Source: Candidatus Woesearchaeota archaeon
GTDB taxonomy: Archaea; Nanobdellota; Nanobdellia; Woesearchaeales; UBA12501
DNA length: 8,017 nt
Assembly: GCA_016177345.1 (NCBI GenBank)
Contig: JACOVM010000068.1
Coordinates: 1-8,017 of the forward strand
Direction of reading: 5' to 3'
Position numbers and translations under genes: made by a program. Every line of letters starts with the position of its first letter. The stretch's first letter is position 1. Below, in pieces: positions 1 to 5,631 of the stretch. The notes beneath the pieces are model-generated. The model saw nothing but the letters and a program-made list of their open reading frames with translations, searched no databases and was not told where the DNA came from.

Positions 1-2
1 AT

Positions 3-191
3 ATAAGGTTCTTTAAGGAAACGATGGTTGAGATTCTTCACCTCGACAATGACCAACGCCGAGCCCGCTTTACTGTAGAAACCATCCTGAAATCTTCTCA
101 AACACCACTAGTTCAGCAGTGGACAGCATCTGTCAAAAAGATATCTAAATGCAATCCTGATCCTAAATACCTCGGTCCAGTGTGCGGATAA
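3..191 (+). CDS. C-terminal part of an unrecognised protein, cut by the left edge
   Basis: The frame is open from the left edge to a TAA at 189-191 and gives about 62 residues ending PKYLGPVCG. An in-frame ATG at 24 would make a 55-residue protein. No TATA box sits the usual 26-27 bases before it within the window, so a longer gene entering from the left is as likely. The mixed composition, the single Trp, the basic stretches (QRRARF, VKKISK) and codon choices like those of the neighbouring genes suggest real coding sequence. I do not recognise the family. It is followed by about 240 non-coding bases before gatE and is unlikely to be in one operon with it, because gatE has its own promoter. 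Confidence 0.5.
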   Translation: MRFFKETMVEILHLDNDQRRARFTVETILKSSQTPLVQQWTASVKKISKCNPDPKYLGPVCG

Positions 192-401
192 TATGTGCAG
201 AATTGGTTAACGTGCTGAATAATAGATGTTATATGTGATGTGCGTTATATGTGCTGAAAAATGTTGAAGTGCATGAACCTTGTTGATGAAGTGTGTTCTA
301 GAATGAGGCTTAATATACCACTTAATATAAGCTATATGGCTTTTTAGTAGCTATCGTTTAGTATCTCATTTAGTATCTATAGTCATAAGTCATAAACAAC
401 C
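192..401. other. AT-rich intergenic region with short direct repeats
   Basis: No convincing gene is visible here. The stretch holds several short repeats. GTTATATGTG occurs at 228-237 and 244-253, with a related ATATGTGC at 191-198. CTTAATATA occurs at 309-317 and 321-329, 12 bases apart. TTAGTATCT occurs at 358-366 and 370-378, again 12 bases apart, with a variant TTAGTAGCT at 344-352. AGTCATA is tandemly doubled at 381-394. They could be decayed duplications or binding sites upstream of the gatE promoter. A 28-codon open frame at 261-347 is present but is weakly supported. Confidence 0.45.
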
Positions 402-409
402 TTTATAAA
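402..409 (+). promoter_or_regulatory. TATA box of gatE
   Basis: TTTATAAA, preceded by AACAACC as a possible BRE, has its centre 26.5 bases before the ATG at 432. That is the normal archaeal TATA-to-transcription-start distance, so the mRNA is predicted to begin at the A of the ATG and to be leaderless. Confidence 0.75.
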
Positions 410-431
410 CCACCAGGTGTGTTTGGTTGAT

Positions 432-1859
432 ATGGCTGGTTTTGATTATTCCTCATTAGGCTTGAAGTGTGGTGTTGAAATTCACCAGCAATTAGAGGGT
501 AAAAAGCTCTTTTGTTCTTGCCCTACGCTTATTCGAAAAGACAAGCCTGACTTTACCGTCCAACGCAGGCTTCGCGCATCAGCTGGCGAAGCGGGAATGG
601 TTGATGTTGCAGCTCTTCATGAACAAAAAAAAGGAAAAGCCTTTCTCTATCAGGGCTATTACGACACCACCTGTCTCGTAGAATTAGACGAGGAGCCACC
701 TGGTGCAATCAATCAGGATGCCCTTCGCATTAGCCTCCAAGTTGCTGCTCTTCTCAATTGCACCCTTATTGATGAAATCCAGGTTATGCGAAAAACAGTC
801 ATCGATGGCTCCAATACGTCTGGCTTTCAGCGAACTGCATTAGTTGGCAGAAATGGCTCTCTTGCCATTCATGGAAAAACAATCACAATTCCAACTGTTT
901 GCCTTGAAGAAGAATCATGCCAGGTCATGGAGCGAACTGGCTCTTGCGACGTGTACAACCTTTCTCGGCTCGGCATCCCCCTTATTGAAATATCGACTGG
1001 GCCGGACATGACGGCACCGGAAGAATGCAAGACTGTTGCGCTCCAGCTTGGAATGATCCTCCGAAGCGTGCCAGGATTAAAGAGGGGTATCGGCTCGATC
1101 AGGCAAGACGTCAACATTTCCATCAAAGGCGGAGCGAGAACAGAAATTAAGGGATTTCAGGAAGTTCACTCCATCCCCACTGTTATTGAGTATGAGATTA
1201 AACGGCAGCAGGGGCTTCTCCAGAAAAAAAAGGGCATCAGCGAGGAAGTGAGGAAAGCAGAGCAAGATGGCACGACATCCTTTCTTCGCCCCATGCCCGG
1301 CGCTGCGCGAATGTATCCAGAAACAGACGTGCTCCCTATTACAACAGGAGTAGTTTCTGTTGGAACTGTTGAACTACTTGATGATAAAGCTAAAAAGCTC
1401 GAAGCTCTCGGAATCGGAAAAGACCTTGCCAGCGCTGTTGCCAAGGAAGGAAATGCAGACTTTGTGATGGAATGCGCCAGAAAATATTCGCAACTAAAGC
1501 CTGCATTTATTGCAGAAACCATTCTCTCAACGCCAATCACGATCAGGAGAAAAGAAGGAATTGAGGTGCATCCAGCAAAAGAAGAATTCAGCCTTCTCTT
1601 TCATGAGCTTGCTTCAGGAGCAATTGCGAAAGAAGCAGTCTACGATCTTCTTGTTATGCTCGGCAGTACCGGAAAGCTTGACTTCTCTAAATTTAAGCTC
1701 TTGTCAAGCAAGCAGATCGAGGAAGAAGTGCAAGATATCATTGCTGCCAACAAAGGAAAGCCACAAAATGTGCTTGTCGGAATTGCAATGGGAAAGCTTC
1801 GCGGAAAAGCTGACCCGCAACAGGTTATCATGGCTGTCAAAAAATGGTGCTCGGGATAA
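432..1859 (+). CDS. gatE: Glutamyl-tRNA(Gln) amidotransferase subunit E, lacking the GAD insertion domain
   Basis: GatE, with the amidase partner GatD (not in this window), converts Glu-tRNA(Gln) to Gln-tRNA(Gln) in the cytoplasm of Archaea. GatE binds the tRNA and activates the glutamyl group with ATP. The 475-residue product shows the GatB/GatE cradle signatures: GVEIHQQL at 14-21, FCSCP at 27-31, ELDEEPPGAIN at 84-94, VIDGSNTSGFQRT at 123-135, CLEEE at 157-161, SRLGIPLIEIS at 178-188 and RPMPGAARMYPETD at 286-299. A helical and YqeY-like tail follows, ending with MGKLRGKAD at 453-461. From memory, GatE is usually about 620 residues. The AspRS-like GAD domain normally lies between the RQ-x-LL and EVRKA segments, but here RQQGLLQ (258-264) runs almost directly into EEVRKA (271-276). 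An upstream in-frame GTG at 417 would add five residues; the ATG at 432 is preferred because of the TATA-box spacing. The family call is very secure. Confidence 0.96.
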   Translation: MAGFDYSSLGLKCGVEIHQQLEGKKLFCSCPTLIRKDKPDFTVQRRLRASAGEAGMVDVAALHEQKKGKAFLYQGYYDTTCLVELDEEPPGAINQDALRISLQVAALLNCTLIDEIQVMRKTVIDGSNTSGFQRTALVGRNGSLAIHGKTITIPTVCLEEESCQVMERTGSCDVYNLSRLGIPLIEISTGPDMTAPEECKTVALQLGMILRSVPGLKRGIGSIRQDVNISIKGGARTEIKGFQEVHSIPTVIEYEIKRQQGLLQKKKGISEEVRKAEQDGTTSFLRPMPGAARMYPETDVLPITTGVVSVGTVELLDDKAKKLEALGIGKDLASAVAKEGNADFVMECARKYSQLKPAFIAETILSTPITIRRKEGIEVHPAKEEFSLLFHELASGAIAKEAVYDLLVMLGSTGKLDFSKFKLLSSKQIEEEVQDIIAANKGKPQNVLVGIAMGKLRGKADPQQVIMAVKKWCSG

Positions 1860-1872
1860 GATGAAACACTAA

Positions 1873-1877
1873 TTTTT
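1873..1877 (+). terminator. Possible U-tract terminator of gatE
   Basis: A T5 run starts 14 bases after the gatE stop and is followed by another T-rich stretch, GATATTATTTC. Archaeal intrinsic termination depends mainly on U-tracts, so this is plausible but short. The rest of 1878-1961 shows no gene. Confidence 0.3.
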
Positions 1878-1961
1878 GATATTATTTCTCAATGTATTCT
1901 CCAAAATGAGGATCATGGGTCCAGCACAGAGAACAAGATAGGGTGCATCGTCCATCACGAG

Positions 1962-3125
1962 CTACCTCTTTCTGCCCTTGTTGTGCGCATTGCTTATTTT
2001 TGCTTGCTGCTTATTAGATATCTTGTCCTTTGTTGCCAGATCATGATACCATGCAGCCCAGAGCATGGCCTCATCGCAAGTGTAAAATGTTGACGTGAAT
2101 GGAGACCCTTTTCTATCAAATACTTCTAAGAACGTTTTGTACTTCTCGATCAGCACTTGATACTGCCGAAGGTAGGATTGGAAATGATATTCATGATACT
2201 GCTGAACGACCTCTAAAAAGCACAGCCCCAAATGAGCCCAAATTGTGTCGCGCTCGTACCCCCCACTGAATGGCTCAAACCACACCATTCTTCCAATGGG
2301 CTCTTGAGCAGAGCTGTATTTGAGGGGAAATGGGGTGTCAAGGCCGGTTTGCTGCATTTCGTGAAGGCAGGGCCTAAACATTCCAAACGCATCTCTTGAG
2401 GAGATGACACCGCACCAGAATGGAAAAACATTTGCATCACCAGTCACGATGTTCTGCTTGGTCGTGTCTTCGTAAAAGAATCTTCCATTCCAAAGCGTTT
2501 TAAGGATGGCGTTTTTGATGTCATGTTCTTTGAGCGGGTTGAAAAAGCCAAGCGCAGTAAGGTCATCCCGCAGCATGGAAAGCATGCAGTTATCATACGT
2601 TGAAGAATAGCGCTCACTCAAATCCTTGATCGATGAGAAAAAAGTTCTTGTGGTAACCAGGCTGGTGTCAGGATCAAACACTTTATCGTAATACTCTTGT
2701 ATTTGCTGCAGAAAAAAACGCTCATGCGTACGAAGAATAGTTGGATCAACCTGGCGGATAGCATGAACGAGCAGAGGAAGCGAGTCAGCAGCATAGCGAG
2801 GAACATCATACGCCTGCTTGTCTGGAGAGATCGTTGTTGTTACATGCCCTTTTTTCTTAAATACCTCTATTGAGTACAGGAGCGTCTTCTTTGCCTCTGT
2901 GCGATATCCTAAGCGGAGAAGCCCCTTCACGCAGAACGCAAAATCTCTTAGGTAGAAATCCTTGAAATGGCCATTGCTCGTCTGAAAGTAGGTTCCGTTC
3001 CAGCAGCTTTCTACGATATCGCGGCAGATTTCAAGATGGTCTCCACTGTACGCGTGAAAGCCTTGCCTCTTTACCTGTGATCTTCGTTTTAGCATTCTCA
3101 GGCAGCTTGCTGCTTCTGGAAACAT
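1962..3125 (-). CDS. Putative six-hairpin (alpha/alpha barrel) glycosidase-like protein
   Basis: The 387-residue protein has no signal peptide or membrane segment, so it should be cytoplasmic. Its motifs resemble those of the six-hairpin glycosidase superfamily (GH15/GH63/GH100-like alpha/alpha toroids): FYLRDFAF at 57-64, DVPRYAADSLPLLV at 107-120, STYDN at 175-179, GDANVFPFW at 229-237, FPLKY at 266-270, TIWAHLGLCFL at 294-304 and DEAMLWAAWY at 351-360. Asp61, Asp114, Asp178, Asp230 and Glu352 are candidate catalytic or sugar-binding acids. The substrate cannot be read from sequence. The C-terminal 20 residues are basic and of low complexity. The start is uncertain: Met1 has a GGGGGT Shine-Dalgarno-like element 6 bases upstream, while Met11 (3095) is an alternative. 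No good TATA box lies at the right distance, and tRNA-Arg ends 36 bases upstream on the same strand, so shared transcription is possible. The gene is convergent with gatE. Confidence 0.6.
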   Translation of the reverse strand: MFPEAASCLRMLKRRSQVKRQGFHAYSGDHLEICRDIVESCWNGTYFQTSNGHFKDFYLRDFAFCVKGLLRLGYRTEAKKTLLYSIEVFKKKGHVTTTISPDKQAYDVPRYAADSLPLLVHAIRQVDPTILRTHERFFLQQIQEYYDKVFDPDTSLVTTRTFFSSIKDLSERYSSTYDNCMLSMLRDDLTALGFFNPLKEHDIKNAILKTLWNGRFFYEDTTKQNIVTGDANVFPFWCGVISSRDAFGMFRPCLHEMQQTGLDTPFPLKYSSAQEPIGRMVWFEPFSGGYERDTIWAHLGLCFLEVVQQYHEYHFQSYLRQYQVLIEKYKTFLEVFDRKGSPFTSTFYTCDEAMLWAAWYHDLATKDKISNKQQAKISNAHNKGRKR

Positions 3126-3131
3126 GATAAT

Positions 3132-3137
3132 ACCCCC
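3132..3137 (-). promoter_or_regulatory. Shine-Dalgarno-like element of the six-hairpin gene
   Basis: Read on the minus strand, GGGGGT ends 6 bases before the ATG at 3125. It matches 5 of 6 bases of GGAGGT. It supports the MFPEAAS start and a leadered, downstream-cistron mode of initiation. Confidence 0.45.
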
Positions 3138-3161
3138 AATTCAACGCGTGCAATGGCGTAG

Positions 3162-3236
3162 CGGACCTGGGAGGATTTGAACCCCCGACCTAAGCATTAG
3201 GAGTGCTTCGCTCTATCCAGGCTGAGCTACAGGCCC
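3162..3236 (-). tRNA. tRNA-Arg (anticodon CCU)
   Basis: The minus strand folds into a full 75-base cloverleaf. The acceptor stem is GGGCCTG with CAGGTCC (one G-U pair) and a G discriminator. The D stem is GCTC/GAGC with a 10-base loop. The anticodon stem is AAGCA/TGCTT with loop CTCCTAA, giving anticodon CCU, which reads AGG (Arg). The variable loop is 5 bases, AGGTC. The T stem is GGGGG/CCTCC (one G-U pair) with loop TTCAAAT. The 3' CCA is not encoded, because CTA follows the discriminator, so a CCA-adding enzyme is needed. There is no intron. The TATA box at 3261-3268 predicts a transcript starting about 2 bases before the mature 5' end. Confidence 0.97.
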
Positions 3237-3260
3237 ATCACGCTCAGGGAAGTCAATAGC

Positions 3261-3268
3261 TTTATAAG
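3261..3268. promoter_or_regulatory. TATA box shared by truD (+) and tRNA-Arg (-)
   Basis: TTTATAAG reads CTTATAAA on the other strand, so it works as a TATA box both ways. Its centre is 26.5 bases before the truD ATG at 3291 and 28.5 bases before tRNA base 1 at 3236. On the minus side AAAAAC precedes it as a purine-rich BRE-like element, and on the plus side CAATAGC precedes it. No other AT-rich box exists between the two genes. The truD assignment is firmer than the tRNA one. Confidence 0.65.
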
Positions 3269-3290
3269 GTTTTTGGGGCTTCTCGGCAGA

Positions 3291-4349
3291 ATGGACCAGT
3301 ACGTTTTGAAGCATCAGCCAAGCGATTTTATCGTCAAGGAACAGCTCTCCCTTTCACTTACCCCGCAAGGCCCGTATGGGTATGTTGAGGTTGAAAAGAG
3401 AGACTATGCCATGCTTAAGGCCATTAGAACCATAGCACAAATGCTGGGTGTTGAGCAGAAGCAGATCGGGTATGCTGGAACAAAAGACAAGCATGCAATA
3501 ACAACACAGGTTATCTCTATCAAGCTTTCCAATCGTGGAAGCTTAAAGAAGAGAGTTGAGCAATTCTCTCATCCTGACCTTCTCCTTCGATTCGTGGGGT
3601 ATGGAGATAATCCAATCAGCCTTGGCGATCATGAAGGAAACTGGTTTGAGATCACTGTTCGAAACATTGGCCGATTGCCAATCCCCCGCTCTTGGTACAT
3701 TAACTATTTTGATGAGCAGCGCTTTCAGAAAAACAACGTGCAGATCGGCCGGTATATTCTTCAACGCAGGTTTGAGGAAGCATGTGCTCTTGTTCAAGAC
3801 AAGGCTGTTCATGACTATCTTGCTGCAAAGCCAAAGGATTGCATTGGAGCACTGCGAAGAATGCCGCACAAAGCACTTCTGCTCTATGTTCACGCGTACC
3901 AGAGCTATTTGTGGAATACTGCAGTAGCTCGATGCCTCGAAAAAGAGTATGGCAAAAATGGTTATGGCAAAAACAGAGATCACGCCAAAAATATTATTCG
4001 CCACGATTATTCTCTTGGCACGCTTGTTTTTCCAGTAAAAGATGAACTCATTTCTATGAAGATCCCTATTGCGGGATTCGATGCAGGTCAGGACTGCCCT
4101 GATATCCAGCAGCTCCTTCGCGAAGACGGAATTTCCCTTCGCCACTTTATTGTTCGAGAAATTCCAGACATCAGCAGCGAGGGAGGGGAAAGAGCTATTG
4201 CTGTCCAAGCTGAATCAATGGCTGTTGGGGCATTAGAACAAGATACTCTTAAGGAATTTCGTGGAAAAAAGAAGTGTACGGTCCGCTTTTTTCTTCCCAA
4301 AGCAGCGTATGCCACAATGATTATTCAACAGATGTTTTTTGGCGAATAA
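3291..4349 (+). CDS. truD: tRNA pseudouridine(13) synthase TruD
   Basis: TruD isomerises uridine 13 in the D-loop region of certain tRNAs to pseudouridine. The 352-residue product has the TruD hallmarks in order: DFIVKE near the N-terminus (12-17), YAGTKDKHAIT at 61-71 with the predicted catalytic Asp66, NYFDEQRF at 138-145, VHAYQSYLWN at 200-209, and the C-terminal FFLPKAAYATM at 333-343. As I recall, many archaeal TruD proteins are nearer 400 residues, so this one is compact and close to bacterial length, implying a smaller insertion domain. An in-frame TTG at 3273 would extend it by six residues, but ATG 3291 sits 26.5 bases from the TATA-box centre and is preferred, giving a leaderless mRNA. 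The gene diverges from tRNA-Arg and converges on adk. Confidence 0.95.
   Translation: MDQYVLKHQPSDFIVKEQLSLSLTPQGPYGYVEVEKRDYAMLKAIRTIAQMLGVEQKQIGYAGTKDKHAITTQVISIKLSNRGSLKKRVEQFSHPDLLLRFVGYGDNPISLGDHEGNWFEITVRNIGRLPIPRSWYINYFDEQRFQKNNVQIGRYILQRRFEEACALVQDKAVHDYLAAKPKDCIGALRRMPHKALLLYVHAYQSYLWNTAVARCLEKEYGKNGYGKNRDHAKNIIRHDYSLGTLVFPVKDELISMKIPIAGFDAGQDCPDIQQLLREDGISLRHFIVREIPDISSEGGERAIAVQAESMAVGALEQDTLKEFRGKKKCTVRFFLPKAAYATMIIQQMFFGE
3948..3977 (+). repeat. Tandem 15-base duplication inside truD
   Basis: Two adjacent 15-base units, both beginning TATGGCAAAAA, encode YGKNG and YGKNR (residues 220-229). They are in frame, so the reading frame is kept. They lie just after the HAYQSYLWN motif, probably in a surface loop of the insertion region. 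Confidence 0.6.
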
Positions 4350-4354
4350 TTTTT
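4350..4354 (+). terminator. U-tract at the end of truD
   Basis: A T5 run begins directly after the TAA of truD. Together with an A6 run at 4362-4367 it fills most of the 21-base gap to the convergent adk gene. Confidence 0.4.
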
Positions 4355-4361
4355 GGTGTGG

Positions 4362-4367
4362 AAAAAA
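4362..4367 (-). terminator. U-tract at the end of adk
   Basis: The A6 run on the plus strand reads T6 on the minus strand, 3 bases after the adk stop codon. It is a plausible archaeal U-tract terminator for leftward transcription. Confidence 0.4.
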
Positions 4368-4370
4368 GTG

Positions 4371-5018
4371 CTATGCCAAACCCTTCTGCTCAAGAATAAA
4401 CGTGATATTCTGAAGAATCTCGGGAATCGGCTGCTCGCCATCCACCTTGACCAGCTTCTTCTGCTTTTGGTAATGATTAAGGATTGGTTTTGTTTTTTCC
4501 TGATATACTGTTAAGCGTTTTCTTATTGTTTCTTCCTTATCATCCTCTCGCTGAAACAATGCTCCACTGCACTTGTCGCACTTTCCTTTCTTTTTTGGCT
4601 GGAGATCCATTCCATAGATGGCATTGCAGTCCTTGCACTGCCGTCGTGATGATAATCGCTTGACAATAACATCCTCCCTTGTTTCTAGCTCAATCACTGC
4701 ATCAATGGGGGTAATGTCTTTTAGCGCTTCCACTTGCACCGTTGTTCGTGGAACCCCGTCGAGAAGAAAGCCATCCTTGCAGTCCTTTTGCTGAAGGCGA
4801 CCCTTGACCATGCCCATAACAATTTCGTCAGGAACATACTCCCCAGCATCCATAAGCTTTTTTGCCTTCATGCCCAGCTCGGTCTTTTTCGCGATTGCCT
4901 CCCGAAACATATCTCCTGTTGAAATGTGGGGGATACGATACTGGTCTGATAAGAGCTTTGCTTGTGTTCCCTTGCCAGTTCCTGGTGGCCCCATGAGAAT
5001 AATGCGCTTCTTCACCAT
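4371..5018 (-). CDS. adk: Adenylate kinase, bacterial-type long form with zinc LID
   Basis: This enzyme catalyses ATP + AMP = 2 ADP in the cytoplasm. The 215-residue product matches the usual length of the long form. It has the P-loop GPPGTGKGTQ at 10-19, the AMP-binding segment STGDMFRE at 33-40, YVPDEIV at 61-67 and DGVPRT at 87-92 (usually DGFPRT, so Phe is Val here). RRQC (125-128) opens a LID in which Cys128, Cys131, Cys147 and Cys150 form a CxxC...CxxC zinc site, and REDD at 157-160 follows. Many Archaea use the unrelated AdkA kinase instead, so this bacterial-type gene is a feature of the lineage or an old transfer. It follows the helical-protein gene on the same strand after 49 bases. 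It lacks a TATA box at the leaderless distance but has AGGTG upstream, so it is either a downstream cistron or has a short leader. Confidence 0.96.
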   Translation of the reverse strand: MVKKRIILMGPPGTGKGTQAKLLSDQYRIPHISTGDMFREAIAKKTELGMKAKKLMDAGEYVPDEIVMGMVKGRLQQKDCKDGFLLDGVPRTTVQVEALKDITPIDAVIELETREDVIVKRLSSRRQCKDCNAIYGMDLQPKKKGKCDKCSGALFQREDDKEETIRKRLTVYQEKTKPILNHYQKQKKLVKVDGEQPIPEILQNITFILEQKGLA

Positions 5019-5022
5019 GCCG

Positions 5023-5027
5023 CACCT
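5023..5027 (-). promoter_or_regulatory. Shine-Dalgarno-like element of adk
   Basis: AGGTG on the minus strand ends 4 bases before the adk ATG, a short spacing. A weak TATA-like TTGATAAA at 5052-5059 (minus) would start transcription near 5029, giving a leader of about 11 bases that contains this element. A more AT-rich TATAATAA at 5032-5039 is too close to the ATG, since it would start transcription inside the gene. Confidence 0.35.
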
Positions 5028-5067
5028 GCATTTATTATATCCTTAGATCCCTTTATCAAATCAATAA

Positions 5068-5556
5068 TCAGCCAACATACCACTGGCCTTCTTCGGTTTC
5101 TTCTGCTTTCTTCCAGCCAGCCTCTAGCCGCTCAGCAACATTGGTCATGTGCTTTTTCAGTTCAGCATACTGGCCAGCAACCGCGATAATATATTCCGCA
5201 TCATCTTTTTCTTTCATGGTAACCGATGCTTTTAGGCCGCGCTTGATGAGCGCCATGAGCCTCGCGTAAAGGTCATTAAGCGGGCGCTTCTCTTCCTCAC
5301 TAAAGAATCGGCATTCATGGAGGTCATTGATGGTTGTGTCTGGCTGAAGAACTGGCTGAAGCATCATGGTAAACTGGTCCAGCTTATCCACCATCTTCTT
5401 TCGGATCTCTGCCAAGAGCAAGGCAGTATCCTCAATGGAGTGAAGCTCGAAATCAGCATAGAGGTCTTGAAAGCTTGGAAGCTTGTATTTTTCCTGAAGC
5501 TTGCCATAAAACGCTTCAACTGGGTCTCCTTCATCAGCATCCTCTTTTTTAGCCAT
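5068..5556 (-). CDS. Hypothetical helical, charged soluble protein
   Basis: The 162-residue protein begins MAKKEDADEGDP and ends QWYVG. It has no signal peptide or membrane segment. It looks almost entirely helical, with heptad-like charged stretches around 45-66 (LLLAEIRKKMVDKLDQF), 86-110 and 118-152, and a Glu/Lys-rich C-terminus. One Cys occurs at 82. I do not recognise the family. The start is ATG 5556 because a TATA box lies 26.5 bases upstream; the frame could extend to 5622, but that would run through the promoter. The gene lies between the membrane-anchored protein upstream and adk downstream, all on the minus strand. It may share a transcript with adk. Confidence 0.8.
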   Translation of the reverse strand: MAKKEDADEGDPVEAFYGKLQEKYKLPSFQDLYADFELHSIEDTALLLAEIRKKMVDKLDQFTMMLQPVLQPDTTINDLHECRFFSEEEKRPLNDLYARLMALIKRGLKASVTMKEKDDAEYIIAVAGQYAELKKHMTNVAERLEAGWKKAEETEEGQWYVG

Positions 5557-5578
5557 TCCTGCTGTTCGGAAATGTCTC

Positions 5579-5586
5579 TTTAATAA
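5579..5586 (-). promoter_or_regulatory. TATA box of the helical-protein gene
   Basis: On the minus strand TTATTAAA, preceded by AAAAACC, has its centre 26.5 bases from the ATG at 5556. A leaderless mRNA is predicted, and this box decides the start codon. Confidence 0.65.
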
Positions 5587-5631
5587 GGTTTTGGTTTTTG
5601 GGCTCCCTTCCATCATCAACAATAGAACTCA

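Noticed and set aside
228..394. CRISPR-like array
   Set aside because: The repeats are only 7-10 bases, differ from one another and lack regular spacers.
417..431. Upstream GTG start for gatE adding MCLVD
   Set aside because: The TATA-box centre at 405.5 places the transcript start at 432, so a GTG at 417 would be upstream of the mRNA 5' end.
1166..1540. 124-residue minus-strand open frame inside gatE
   Set aside because: Ser/Pro/Phe-rich antisense translation typical of a shadow frame; gatE is certain.
3190..3215. Possible intron in the tRNA
   Set aside because: The anticodon stem and 7-base loop close perfectly without any insertion.
3273..3290. Upstream TTG start for truD
   Set aside because: It lies between the TATA box and the predicted transcript start; homology also begins after the ATG at 3291.
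3543..4208. 221-residue open frame on the minus strand opposite truD
   Set aside because: It lies wholly inside the well-supported truD gene, has no promoter or recognisable domain, and is an antisense shadow.
5557..5622. 22-residue upstream extension of the helical protein
   Set aside because: It would be encoded across the gene's own TATA box at 5579-5586; the ATG at 5556 fits the leaderless pattern.
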